Assembly: GCA_037143795.1 (NCBI GenBank)
Contig: JBAWXZ010000014.1
Span: 38,059-102,058 of the forward strand
Origin: Firm-13 sp037143795
Lineage (GTDB): Bacteria > Bacillota > Clostridia > Saccharofermentanales > Saccharofermentanaceae
DNA length: 64,000 nucleotides
Direction of reading: 5' to 3'
In this document: positions 25,046 through 33,788 of the stretch, piece by piece
How the letters are laid out: every line of letters starts with the position of its first letter
Numbering within the stretch: the first letter of the stretch is position 1
Position numbers and translations under genes: made by a program
The notes under the pieces: model-generated
What the model saw: the letters and a program-made list of their open reading frames with translations, nothing else
What the model was told of the DNA's origin: nothing
The model's database searches: none

Positions 25046-27446
25046 TCTGCACATAACCGCCTTCGGAAAGCTCACTGATATTACGATGGACTTTGAACCC
25101 GGCATGAATTTGTTTACCGGGGATAATGAATATGGGAAGAGTACGATTCTTTCCTTCATCCGGGCGATGTTCTACGGATTTTCAGGCCGGGCTTCGACCC
25201 GTATAAGGGATAATGACCGCAGAAAATTCACACCATGGAGCGGCAAGCCCTTTGGGGGATCCATAGAATTTCAGCATGCAGGGAAGACATATCTTCTTGA
25301 AAAAACATTTTCCAGAAAAAAAGCGGATGATAAGGTTGTACTGACTCTTCTTCCATCCGGTCAAAAGACGGATCTTGCTCAAAAAGAAGTCGGCGAATAT
25401 CTTTTTGCAATCAGCGAATCTGAGTTTGTAAATACGGTTTTTGTCGGACAGCTTTCCAGCAATATTGTGGGAACTGACAAGGAAACGGCTGATATATCGG
25501 CCCGGCTGGCCAATCTTGCCGATACGGGAAGCGAACTGTTTTCATATGAGGAAATCAAAGCCCGGCTCGTCAGCGCCTCATCAAAGCTATATGCGCTTCG
25601 CGGCTCAGGCGGTCTGATCCCCCGCATCGAAGACGAACTCGCTGACCTGGAAGAAAAAGAAAAAGATCTGTCCGACTCGCAGGAGCAGACGGAAATACTG
25701 GGAAGAGAAATTGAAGACAGCCTCGAGAGGCTCAAACGCATCAGCGAAGGTATTCTTTCGACCGGCCGGCTGCTTGATGAGAAGAAGAAAAAGAGCGAAC
25801 TTTTGCTGGCCGATATTCAGCAAAAGGATATCTGCCTGCAGAAGGTACTCCAAAAAAAGCTTCTCGACGAGGAACGGGCCAGTGCGAATGCTGCCTTTGA
25901 AAATGCCCGCCGCGAACATATGCTGCAGAGGCAGGAAATGCTGCGGCAGCTTGCGGAAGAGCGCTGCCGCGCAGAAGAAGAACTGGGCCGCCTGCATATT
26001 CAGAATGACCGGATCAGGGAGCGTTCCGCACTTCTTACCGCCGACATAGACGCCCTGCTTAAGGCCGAAGATACACAGTGCCGCGAAAACAAGGCCCTGT
26101 ATGATAACAAAGCGAATGAAACAGCGCAGCTCGAGGAAGAGATCCTTGCTGTAAGTTCGGAAATCAAGGCGCTGATTCAACAGCGGGAAGAGGCCCGAAA
26201 AGGGCTGACTACCATTTTTGTATACAAAATGCATATCAGAAGGTATGAAATTCTATTTATTGCGGCCCTTGCAGTCAGTTTGACTGCATATGCTTTCATG
26301 CGCGACCCCGTTCAGCTGGCCGGACTGATATTCCTTGTTTTGGCAATCGGACTTCATCTTTCCAACTGGTTTCAGATACGATCCGTCGAAAAGGCGATCA
26401 TTGAAAAAAGCCTGTCCCACGAAGCCAAGATGAAAATTTATGAAAACGCTGCTGCTTCCCAGTATGACAGGCAGACGGCGCTTGCCGACTCACAGAAACG
26501 GCTGGAAGAGCTGCACATGCAGAAGATTCGCATCAGGGAGAACGAACAGAAGGATCTGGAATTCAATGATCATTTGTTAACGCTGGCACAGGAACACCTT
26601 TCTGCCTGCAGAGCCAGAGCGGACCAGTTTTCGGTTCCTTCAGGGGAAGAGGCCGGCGCCGTGCATATTGCGGGGCCCGGGACAGAGACCATTCAGGAGA
26701 ACCCGGAGAACCCGGAGAACCCGGAGAACCCGGAGACCGTCATTGATACTGCGGCACTTGAAATGCAGATGAAATCGGATGAACTGCAGCTGTCGGGCAT
26801 CCGTAATGAGATTTCAATGATATTACTGCAGGAGGAAAAGCTGAAAACGGAAATTACGGCGATCCGTGTCGATATAGCGCGCAGGGAAACCACACGTGAG
26901 AACCTTCTGTCCCAGGAAACCGACCGTTCGTGGCTTCTCGAGCAGCGTGCGCTACTGACCGAAAGGCTTGACGACGCTAAAGCATATCACCGCGCCCTTC
27001 TGACAGCACAGCAGGTGCTCGATGAGGCTTTTTCAGAGATGGAAGATTATTTTGCCCCGCAGGTGAATGAAAAGGCAGGGGGATATCTGGAAAAACTGAC
27101 GGAGGGGGCCTACTCCACACTGCATGTCGATCGTTCTTTCGGCATTGACATAGCATCGGAGGGATCGTATTCATTTCATAAATCAGACTTTTTCAGCGGC
27201 GGGACGGTAGATCAGATCTATTTTGCCCTGCGCCTTGCGATTGCGGATCTCGTTCAGCCGTCGGATGACAAAATGCCTCTCCTTCTTGACGATACCTTTG
27301 TACAGTACGACGATAAAAGGGCAAAGGCTGGACTGGCTTTGCTGGATGAGTTATCCTTAGATAGACAGGTCGTGTTATTTAGCTGCCACGGTCGAATGAA
27401 CGGCCTGTATACATCGATAAAAGAAGACAAGGGAAGTTTGAAGTGA
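25032..27446 (+). CDS. SMC/Rad50-like ATPase, YhaN type, with internal membrane helices
   Basis: An 804-residue ATPase. Walker A is FTGDNEYGKSTILSF at residues ~27-41. Two long coiled coils (~190-390 and ~465-680) flank a central pair of hydrophobic segments near residues 405-445 (YEILFIAALAVSLTAYAF and LAGLIFLVLAIGLHLSNWF). The C-terminal half has the ABC-type signature FFSGGTVDQIYFALRLA and Walker B PLLLDDTFVQYDD. In place of a zinc hook there is the membrane hairpin, which is known for YhaN-type proteins. Residues ~556-569 are an Asn-Pro-Glu repeat encoded by a 9-base tandem repeat. Start is GTG overlapping the nuclease gene. Confidence 0.87.
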   Translation: MKINNLHITAFGKLTDITMDFEPGMNLFTGDNEYGKSTILSFIRAMFYGFSGRASTRIRDNDRRKFTPWSGKPFGGSIEFQHAGKTYLLEKTFSRKKADDKVVLTLLPSGQKTDLAQKEVGEYLFAISESEFVNTVFVGQLSSNIVGTDKETADISARLANLADTGSELFSYEEIKARLVSASSKLYALRGSGGLIPRIEDELADLEEKEKDLSDSQEQTEILGREIEDSLERLKRISEGILSTGRLLDEKKKKSELLLADIQQKDICLQKVLQKKLLDEERASANAAFENARREHMLQRQEMLRQLAEERCRAEEELGRLHIQNDRIRERSALLTADIDALLKAEDTQCRENKALYDNKANETAQLEEEILAVSSEIKALIQQREEARKGLTTIFVYKMHIRRYEILFIAALAVSLTAYAFMRDPVQLAGLIFLVLAIGLHLSNWFQIRSVEKAIIEKSLSHEAKMKIYENAAASQYDRQTALADSQKRLEELHMQKIRIRENEQKDLEFNDHLLTLAQEHLSACRARADQFSVPSGEEAGAVHIAGPGTETIQENPENPENPENPETVIDTAALEMQMKSDELQLSGIRNEISMILLQEEKLKTEITAIRVDIARRETTRENLLSQETDRSWLLEQRALLTERLDDAKAYHRALLTAQQVLDEAFSEMEDYFAPQVNEKAGGYLEKLTEGAYSTLHVDRSFGIDIASEGSYSFHKSDFFSGGTVDQIYFALRLAIADLVQPSDDKMPLLLDDTFVQYDDKRAKAGLALLDELSLDRQVVLFSCHGRMNGLYTSIKEDKGSLK
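26697..26735 (+). repeat. 9-base tandem repeat inside the YhaN-like gene
   Basis: Four exact copies of GAGAACCCG followed by a partial copy. It encodes a run of Glu-Asn-Pro repeats within the second coiled coil. The unit is a multiple of three, so copy-number change would keep the frame. Confidence 0.95.
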
Positions 27447-28237
27447 TTAACAAAACCGCTTTCCGAATAACCAGATCCAAAACCAGAACGGCCGGAAGCT
27501 ATCTTCTCATTCGTTTTGTTCTGTGCTTCGCCTGTGCGCTTCTTGGTTTTCTAGCGGTTTCCCAGTATAAATCCCTGCAGAAGACCCCCGAAGAAAAATT
27601 CATTGAAGGCAAAACCACGGATGAACTGTCTAACGACTACATCACACTATATAACAAAAATCTCGCATTGGTTGACCGCAGCGGTCAACTCACAAAGAAT
27701 GCAAGCGATCTGGATGCGGTCAGAAACGGTGATGCGGAACTCCAGACAATCCTGCTCGATGAATTAGCGGCAGCCAGGCGGCAGGCAGGCCTTCTGGCAG
27801 TAACCGGCAATGGAATAAGCGTTGTAATCACACCCGATAAAAAAGTTCCGATTACCTCGAATATGCTGATTCAATTTGTTAACGAAATAAAGGCTGCTGA
27901 TGCGCTGGCGATTTCGATAAATGATCAGAGGGTTGTGCCTATGACAGAGATACGGGATACGGTAAGCGGATTTTCCGTCAACGGGGAACAGTTCTCATAC
28001 GCCAGCCCCATCACGATTCTTGCCCGGGGCAACGGGGTGGATATGTACAGTGCCCTGCAGATGGTAGGCGGAGTATTGGACAAATGGGCGCAAAGTCATA
28101 TTGACGTGCATGTGGATATAGTCGACAATTTAACTGTCCCGGCTTTGGGAGAGAAACAGCAGGAAAAAATGAGCCTTGCTGCTTTTTCCGTTTATAAGAC
28201 GACACCCGTGCCCGGCAAGGCAACGGATTCAGAATAG
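27443..28237 (+). CDS. DUF881 family protein
   Basis: A 264-residue protein with one N-terminal membrane helix (LIRFVLCFACALLGFLAVSQY) and an outside or inside domain of the DUF881 (YlxW/YlxX) type. The recognisable core is LLAVTGNGISVVITPDKKVP, then NEIKAADALAISINDQRVV. In Bacillus and relatives these proteins sit near cell-division genes; their function is not known. It starts with GTG, overlapping the YhaN-like stop as GTGA, so it is translationally coupled to a DNA-repair-type pair, which is not its usual neighbourhood. Confidence 0.8.
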   Translation: MINKTAFRITRSKTRTAGSYLLIRFVLCFACALLGFLAVSQYKSLQKTPEEKFIEGKTTDELSNDYITLYNKNLALVDRSGQLTKNASDLDAVRNGDAELQTILLDELAAARRQAGLLAVTGNGISVVITPDKKVPITSNMLIQFVNEIKAADALAISINDQRVVPMTEIRDTVSGFSVNGEQFSYASPITILARGNGVDMYSALQMVGGVLDKWAQSHIDVHVDIVDNLTVPALGEKQQEKMSLAAFSVYKTTPVPGKATDSE

Positions 28238-28250
28238 AGAGGAAATGATA

Positions 28251-29012
28251 ATGCGCAGAGAAAAAGCTATTAATGTATTTCTCTTTTTTCTCCTGCAGGC
28301 AATGCTTTTTGTCTGCTTTTGCCCCATTTATTTCTCGGTTGGTGTAATACACGTACGTATGGTATCTTTGCCGGAGCGGATGTTCAGCCTGCTTTTTGTC
28401 CTGCTGTGGCTTTCGCTGTGTGTTTATACCGCCTGGAAGAAACGTCTGTCGCTTCTTGTCGGAGGCGCCCTGTATGCAGTCATGGCATATCTTCCGGGCT
28501 GGTTTCTCCCGCATCTGGCGGTTCCTGCCGGCAGCGTCAGGGAACAGGGTCTGATAGCAGGCCTTATGGAGACATTCTTTAACAAAATGTATGAATTGGT
28601 CAATGCTCCGCTTGCCGGTGTTTCACTTTTATTTTCCGAAAAATCATCGACAAGCATCAGCAGGTGGCTTCTTCCGATATTGCTGATTTCCTATGCAGGC
28701 ACGCACCTGTTCCGGTTCTACCATAATGCTTATCTGGCGGAACAGCTGCATCTTGATGAAACAACTTATTTTTCCAATCCGTCACTTGCGCGGGAATTGG
28801 CAGTCGCACCGGGTTCAGCGGTTTCATCCGGTATGGCGCCAACGGATAAACAAGCTCCGGAAACAACTGACAGTAAGCCGGGTACGCCGCCTGCCGCTCT
28901 TCCGGGAAGTGCGCCGATTGCCCTTCCGGCCAATATGCCTGTCGGTGCCGGGGATAACGGGCCGGATGACAGTGACCAGACGCGCCTGCATTTTCCCGGT
29001 ATGAATAAATAG
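28251..29012 (+). CDS. Hypothetical membrane protein with Pro/Ala-rich tail
   Basis: A 253-residue protein with four or five hydrophobic helices in the first ~165 residues (starting INVFLFFLLQAMLFVCF) and a polar, Pro/Ala-rich tail of ~80 residues that ends in FPGMNK. No known family was recognised. ATG at 28251 is chosen because GAGAGG lies 8 bases before it; ATG at 28245 is too close to that site. It lies 13 bases after the DUF881 gene, as the last gene of that four-gene operon. Confidence 0.65.
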   Translation: MRREKAINVFLFFLLQAMLFVCFCPIYFSVGVIHVRMVSLPERMFSLLFVLLWLSLCVYTAWKKRLSLLVGGALYAVMAYLPGWFLPHLAVPAGSVREQGLIAGLMETFFNKMYELVNAPLAGVSLLFSEKSSTSISRWLLPILLISYAGTHLFRFYHNAYLAEQLHLDETTYFSNPSLARELAVAPGSAVSSGMAPTDKQAPETTDSKPGTPPAALPGSAPIALPANMPVGAGDNGPDDSDQTRLHFPGMNK

Positions 29013-29097
29013 ACTTGCGTACTCACGTGAACTATAATAAAATAATCTAAATTACGACTCCTTGTTTTCATAATCACGAGACGAAGAGGTGACAAAC

Positions 29098-29922
29098 ATG
29101 TCAAACAATAAAGCTTTCTGGCGCGCCTGGCTGGAAGGAAATCCTGAGAAAATCGAACAGACGCAGGTTTCTCCGGAGACTGTTTCACAGCCCTCCGATT
29201 CGCTTGAAGAAGGCCTCCGGGAGTTGTCCTGGATTGACTCCGGGCGGGCAGCTGTCAAACGCTTCAGAAAGAAAACGGAAGAGAGCATAGGGGAAGAGAT
29301 CGGAAACAGCATAACCCATGGTGTTATGGCTCTATTTATGCTCTGCATGCTCCCCTTTGCGGCAATCCGGGCATACACGAGGGCCCTGCCGGGGAAAGAG
29401 ACCCTTGATGCTTTCGGCGTTTCCGTGTTTGTTATTTCCGTCTTCTTTATGTTCCTTGCATCGACTATCTATCATTCCATGGCACACGGAACAACACATA
29501 AATCCGTGATGAACCGGATAGATCATATTATGATTTATGTCGCAATTGCAGGGACCTACACGCCGATCTGCCTTTCCATCATCGGCGGTACCCTCGGTCT
29601 GTGGCTTTGCATTGCCCAATGGTCCTTTGTAATTGCGGGTGCGCTATTCAAATCGCTCGCTTTTTCCAAAACAGCACGTTCCTATATCATTACAATTTCC
29701 ATCTACCTCCTGATGGGCTGGATGGTCATGCTTTGCATGCCGGCCCTGATCAGCGGCACAACGGCACCGGCCTTCTGGCTCATTGTTGCCGGAGGCGTAT
29801 GCTACACATCCGGAGTTGTGAGTTTTTCAATGAAATTCCCGTTTGCCCACATGGTGTGGCATTTCCTTGTGGATTTTGGTGCCCTGTGTCATTTCCTTGC
29901 GATTGTATTCTTCATGCGCTGA
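29098..29922 (+). CDS. Hemolysin III family membrane protein (PAQR-like)
   Basis: A 274-residue protein. The first ~65 residues are polar; then come seven hydrophobic helices. Conserved hemolysin III/PAQR motifs are visible: NSITHGVMALFMLC, the His in STIYHSMAHGT, RIDHIMIYVAIAGTYTPI, and the C-terminal HMVWHFLVDFGALCHFLAI. These metal-site His and Asp residues suggest the zinc-dependent hydrolase-like fold of the superfamily; the bacterial role is uncertain (membrane lipid homeostasis has been proposed). AGAGGTGA precedes the ATG. Confidence 0.9.
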   Translation: MSNNKAFWRAWLEGNPEKIEQTQVSPETVSQPSDSLEEGLRELSWIDSGRAAVKRFRKKTEESIGEEIGNSITHGVMALFMLCMLPFAAIRAYTRALPGKETLDAFGVSVFVISVFFMFLASTIYHSMAHGTTHKSVMNRIDHIMIYVAIAGTYTPICLSIIGGTLGLWLCIAQWSFVIAGALFKSLAFSKTARSYIITISIYLLMGWMVMLCMPALISGTTAPAFWLIVAGGVCYTSGVVSFSMKFPFAHMVWHFLVDFGALCHFLAIVFFMR

Positions 29923-29980
29923 ATTCCAGACGGCTTAGAAAACAAGGCGTTTGAGGACGCTTTGCCACTTTGTTATTTCG

Positions 29981-30026
29981 TTGACAGCCAACTGCGCCCG
30001 TGATAGACTGATACTGATTTTCGAAA
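29981..30026 (+). promoter_or_regulatory. Promoter and operator of the maltodextrin regulator gene
   Basis: TTGACA (29981-29986), 17-base spacer, TAGACT (30004-30009), then TTTTCGAAAC (30018-30027) close to the predicted start of transcription. A repressor bound here would block the promoter, suggesting autoregulation. Confidence 0.65.
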
Positions 30027-30082
30027 CTTTCGATTATTTTGCAGTTTCGCAAACCAGTATGCAAAAAGATGGGTGTGAATGT

Positions 30083-31081
30083 ATGGCAACCATTAAAGAT
30101 ATCGCTAAAAAACTGGGTATTTCAGTCAGCTCTGTCTCAAAAGGATTAAGCGGTGCGAGTGACGTCAGCGAAGATACCAGGCAGCTGATTCTGAATACCG
30201 CCCTTGAGATGGGTTATGTATCGCGTCGAAGCAAGACGGATACCAATGCCCGCAAGGTCTGCATATTTGTTGAAAATATGGGATATGAGCGCATTGAGCA
30301 GTTCGGCTATGAAATTATCGTCGGATTCAGACTTGCAGCAACCGAGAAGCAATGGGATGTGGATATTGTCCCTATCGCCATGGACCGGCATTTCGATTAC
30401 GACTACGAAGAATATATGACTAAGAATAATTATTCCGCAGGATTTCTTTTGGGTTTTTCCCTTCATAATGATTTTTTGAAGCAGCTGGCGCGCACAAGTA
30501 TTCCCACTGTTCTTCTGGACAATGTTGTATATAACCGGTATGTCGCATGCGTAGGCATTGACAACCAGCAGGGAATTGTATGTTCCGTGGAGCATCTGGC
30601 AAAACTGGGGCACACCGTCATCGCCATGATGAACGGAGAGCTGCACAGCCGTGTTTCACAGGAAAGACTGCAGGGATTCAAGTTGGGCATGTCCAAGTGC
30701 AATCTCCCGATACACAAGGAATTAATTGCGCACGGCGATTATACAGCTTCGTGTGCAGCGCCGCATGTACAGGGATTTATTGATAACGGCGCAACGGCGA
30801 TTGTCTGCGCAAGTGATCTTATTGCGCACGGTGTGCTTGCCGAGCTTTACCGCCTGGGCATCCGTGTTCCTGAGAGCGTGAGTGTAATCGGATTTGATGA
30901 TATTCCCCTTGCCCGTTATACAACACCCCCTCTTACCACAATTAAGCAGAACCGCCTGACAATAGGCAAGAGTGTTTGCATGGCAATGGAACAAATAATG
31001 GAAGGGAATGCGATAAGCAGGCTCCTTCTTATGCCTGAGCTGGTTGTCCGGGAGTCAACGGGACCTGTAAAACCGCGCTAA
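30083..31081 (+). CDS. malR: LacI family regulator of the maltodextrin cluster (MalR-like)
   Basis: A 332-residue LacI-type repressor. The DNA-binding domain is at the N terminus: ATIKDIAKKLGISVSSVSKGL, followed by the usual hinge. The sensor domain ends with VIGFDDIPLARYTTPPLTTI, the C-terminal family motif. ATG at 30083 gives the standard LacI beginning; an in-frame ATG at 30059 is possible. The symbol is assigned from context: the next genes are phosphorylase, maltodextrin transporters, amylase and MalQ, and matching palindromes lie at its own promoter and at theirs. The inducer is inferred to be maltose or a maltodextrin. Confidence 0.88.
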   Translation: MATIKDIAKKLGISVSSVSKGLSGASDVSEDTRQLILNTALEMGYVSRRSKTDTNARKVCIFVENMGYERIEQFGYEIIVGFRLAATEKQWDVDIVPIAMDRHFDYDYEEYMTKNNYSAGFLLGFSLHNDFLKQLARTSIPTVLLDNVVYNRYVACVGIDNQQGIVCSVEHLAKLGHTVIAMMNGELHSRVSQERLQGFKLGMSKCNLPIHKELIAHGDYTASCAAPHVQGFIDNGATAIVCASDLIAHGVLAELYRLGIRVPESVSVIGFDDIPLARYTTPPLTTIKQNRLTIGKSVCMAMEQIMEGNAISRLLLMPELVVRESTGPVKPR

Positions 31082-31134
31082 TTTCGAAATTTTGCGAATA
31101 TAATCTTGATAATTTCGAAAACTTCCGATATGCT
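31081..31134 (+). promoter_or_regulatory. Promoter and two operators of the phosphorylase gene
   Basis: ATTTCGAAAT (31081-31090, overlapping the regulator's stop codon) is a perfect palindrome. ATTTCGAAAA (31112-31121) lies in the 17-base spacer between TTGATA (31106-31111) and TATGCT (31129-31134). Repressor bound in the spacer would directly block RNA polymerase. Confidence 0.65.
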
Positions 31135-31192
31135 TAGGCAAAAAGTGTTTTGAGTAACATAGACGGCGTAATGCACTATTGGAGGTTTTTTT

Positions 31193-33553
31193 ATGACAAA
31201 CAGAGACAATACTTTTCTTTCCGATTCTCTGCTGACCGATTATCAGACGGACATTTCCGCAGCTCCTCCGCATCAGCTGCATGATGCCGTGGCACGACTT
31301 GTTATGCACCGCCTTGCGGCTTCCTGGAATAAGAGTGAGGCAAAACAAGGCAAAAGCAAACGGGCGTATTATTTTTCAGCAGAATTCCTTGTCGGCCGCG
31401 CGGTGTTCAATAACCTGCTGAATATGAAAATGACGCAGGAAGTACAGGAATATCTTCAAAAGTCCGGCCGTGATTTGAATGCACTGGAAGACATTGAGGA
31501 TGCAGCCCTCGGCAACGGCGGACTCGGCCGGCTCGCAGCCTGCTTCCTGGAATCGGCTGCAACGCAGGGGTATCCGCTTGACGGATACGGCATCCGATAT
31601 AAATTCGGCTTGTTTGAGCAGAAATTCGTAAATGGTTTTCAGACGGAAGAGACGGACAACTGGACTCGATACGGAGACCCGTGGTCTGTAAGGCGTTACG
31701 AAGAATCCGTCCTGGTCAATTTTGCAGGACAGACGGTCCGTGCAGTTCCTTATGATATGCCGATCATCGGATACGGCGGCCAGAACATCAATACACTCCG
31801 CCTGTGGCAGAGTGAAGCCGTCGAAGAATTTGACTTTGACATGTTCAATGACCAGAAGTATGACAAGGCTGTCAGTGAGAAGAACCGTGCCGAAGATATT
31901 TCGCGGGTTCTATATCCGAATGACAGTACTAATAAGGGCAAGGCGCTGCGTATCCGCCAGCAGTACTTTTTCTGCAGTGCCTCTATACAGGACATCCTTC
32001 GCAAACATGTGGCCAAATTCGGCCCGCATTTTGATAACATCCCGTCTCTTTATGCGATCCAGCTGAATGACACACATCCTACCGTTGCGATCTGTGAACT
32101 GATCCGAATCCTTTGTGATGATTATGGCATGGATTTTGAAGCCGCTTTTCTTATATCCAAAAAAACTTTCAATTACACAAATCACACGGTTATGCAGGAA
32201 GCCCTCGAAAAGTGGGACTACCAGCTGTACCGCAGCGTTCTGCCGCGCATATGCGACTACATCAAGAAGATTGACAGAAGAATGATCGTCGAATTCCGTT
32301 CAAAGGGACCGAAATACATGTCCCGAATTGACAGCTGCCGTATTCTGTACAACGGGAATATCTGCATGGCAAGCCTTGCCATCTACTGCTCCGGCACAGT
32401 AAACGGAGTTGCCAAAATTCACACGGAAATTCTCAAGGCGGATGTGCTGAAAGACTGGTATGCGCTGCATCCTAAAATGTTCCAGAATAAGACCAACGGA
32501 ATCACACAGCGCCGCTGGCTCGCACTGTGCAATCCGGAGCTCTCGGAAATGATTACCGGACTTCTCGGAAGTGATGCCTGGATTACGGATCTTTCCCTTC
32601 TGAAGGAATTGGAAAAATTCGCCGATGATCCAGCTGTGCTCGATGCATTTGCAGCCGTCAAATTCCAGAAAAAACAGCAGCTTTCCGCCTACATCAAAGA
32701 AAAGGAAGGCATCGATATCCCTGCCCATTTTATATTTGACATCCAGATCAAACGCCTGCACGAGTATAAACGCCAGCTGCTCAATGCCTTTTCCATTCTT
32801 GATATATACTTTGGTATCAAAGAAGGAAGAATTAAGGACTTTACACCGACGGCCTTCATTTTTGGCGCCAAGTCCGCTCCTGGATATTTCCGTGCAAAAG
32901 GAATTATTAAGCTTATCAACGAAATAGGGAATCTGGTCAATCAGGACGAAACCGTAAATGATAAGATCCGTGTTGTGTTTGTCCGGAACTACAACGTTTC
33001 CTATGCGGAGAAAATTGTTACTGCAGCGGATCTTTCCGAGCAGATATCCACAGCCGGCACTGAAGCGTCCGGAACCGGAAATATGAAGCTGATGCTGAAC
33101 GGGGCACCGACACTCGGGACGTATGACGGAGCCAATGTCGAAATCGTCGATGAAGCAGGCCTTGAGAACAATTATATTTTCGGTGCCAAAGTCGATGAGA
33201 TTGCTGCTGTTAAAGACAGCTATGACCCCGCCCAAATATACGACAGCAATCCGCGGATCCATAAAATTCTTGATTCCCTCATCGACGGTACGCTTGATGA
33301 CGGCGGCACGGGTATGTTCCTTGAGCTGTACAATTCGATTCTGCTCGGGGCTTCCTGGCATAAGCCGGATCAGTATTACCTGCTTCTTGATTTTGAATCG
33401 TATATGCAGACCAAGCTGCATGCGATTTCCGAGTATAAGGAACGCCGCGTTTTCATAAGAAAAGCATTCATGAATACCGCACGGGCCGGGTATTTTTCAA
33501 GTGACCGGACCATAGAAGAATATGCTGATCAGATCTGGAATATCTCGAAATGA
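31193..33553 (+). CDS. glgP: Glycogen/maltodextrin phosphorylase
   Basis: Releases glucose-1-phosphate from alpha-1,4-glucans with pyridoxal phosphate. The 786-residue protein is full-length for the bacterial family. Visible motifs are AALGNGGLGRLAACFLESAA near residues 100-120, the DGYGIRYKFGLF loop, the C-terminal domain's KRLHEYKRQLLN, and the pyridoxal lysine region EASGTGNMKLMLNGAPTLGT. It cannot be told from sequence alone whether glycogen or short maltodextrins are preferred; the cluster favours maltodextrin. A strong AGG site precedes the ATG. It is controlled by the CG-centred operators just upstream. Confidence 0.96.
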   Translation: MTNRDNTFLSDSLLTDYQTDISAAPPHQLHDAVARLVMHRLAASWNKSEAKQGKSKRAYYFSAEFLVGRAVFNNLLNMKMTQEVQEYLQKSGRDLNALEDIEDAALGNGGLGRLAACFLESAATQGYPLDGYGIRYKFGLFEQKFVNGFQTEETDNWTRYGDPWSVRRYEESVLVNFAGQTVRAVPYDMPIIGYGGQNINTLRLWQSEAVEEFDFDMFNDQKYDKAVSEKNRAEDISRVLYPNDSTNKGKALRIRQQYFFCSASIQDILRKHVAKFGPHFDNIPSLYAIQLNDTHPTVAICELIRILCDDYGMDFEAAFLISKKTFNYTNHTVMQEALEKWDYQLYRSVLPRICDYIKKIDRRMIVEFRSKGPKYMSRIDSCRILYNGNICMASLAIYCSGTVNGVAKIHTEILKADVLKDWYALHPKMFQNKTNGITQRRWLALCNPELSEMITGLLGSDAWITDLSLLKELEKFADDPAVLDAFAAVKFQKKQQLSAYIKEKEGIDIPAHFIFDIQIKRLHEYKRQLLNAFSILDIYFGIKEGRIKDFTPTAFIFGAKSAPGYFRAKGIIKLINEIGNLVNQDETVNDKIRVVFVRNYNVSYAEKIVTAADLSEQISTAGTEASGTGNMKLMLNGAPTLGTYDGANVEIVDEAGLENNYIFGAKVDEIAAVKDSYDPAQIYDSNPRIHKILDSLIDGTLDDGGTGMFLELYNSILLGASWHKPDQYYLLLDFESYMQTKLHAISEYKERRVFIRKAFMNTARAGYFSSDRTIEEYADQIWNISK

Positions 33554-33570
33554 AAAGACTGTTTTCGTAG

Positions 33571-33580
33571 TTTTCGAAAA
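33571..33580 (+). promoter_or_regulatory. Upstream operator of the first binding-protein gene
   Basis: TTTTCGAAAA, a perfect palindrome, lies 18 bases after the phosphorylase stop and exactly 160 bp upstream of the matching site at 33731-33740. It may be the distant half of a DNA-loop pair. Confidence 0.6.
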
Positions 33581-33609
33581 AATGCAAAAATCAAAAATGC
33601 TTAATATTG

Positions 33610-33642
33610 AACGGGAGACACAGTATTGTGCCTCCCGTTTGA
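33610..33642 (+). terminator. Terminator after the phosphorylase gene
   Basis: ACGGGAG-A-CACA pairs with TGTG-C-CTCCCGT around the loop GTAT, followed by a short TTT. It sits between the two operators of the next gene. Confidence 0.65.
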
Positions 33643-33683
33643 CATATTGAACAAATAGGGGTGCGCAAATCGTCTTTGAGTTA

Positions 33684-33742
33684 TTGACAATGACATACCT
33701 CCATGCTAAACTTCAATCAAATGAATAATGTTTTCGAAAACA
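33684..33742 (+). promoter_or_regulatory. Promoter and operator of the first binding-protein gene
   Basis: TTGACA (33684-33689), 17-base spacer, TAAACT (33707-33712), then the extended palindrome TGTTTTCGAAAACA (33729-33742). The promoter is nearly the same as the one at 39452. Confidence 0.75.
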
Positions 33743-33788
33743 AACTCGAAGTAAATCACGAAACGAACGAAAAAATGGAGGAAAAAAA

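Noticed and set aside
26697..26735. Tandem repeats as a possible CRISPR array
   Set aside because: The units are 9 bases with no spacers and lie in frame inside a coding gene; no cas genes are present.
32300..33421. A 373-residue minus-strand frame inside the phosphorylase gene
   Set aside because: The plus strand encodes a complete phosphorylase; the antisense frame follows from its codon pattern.
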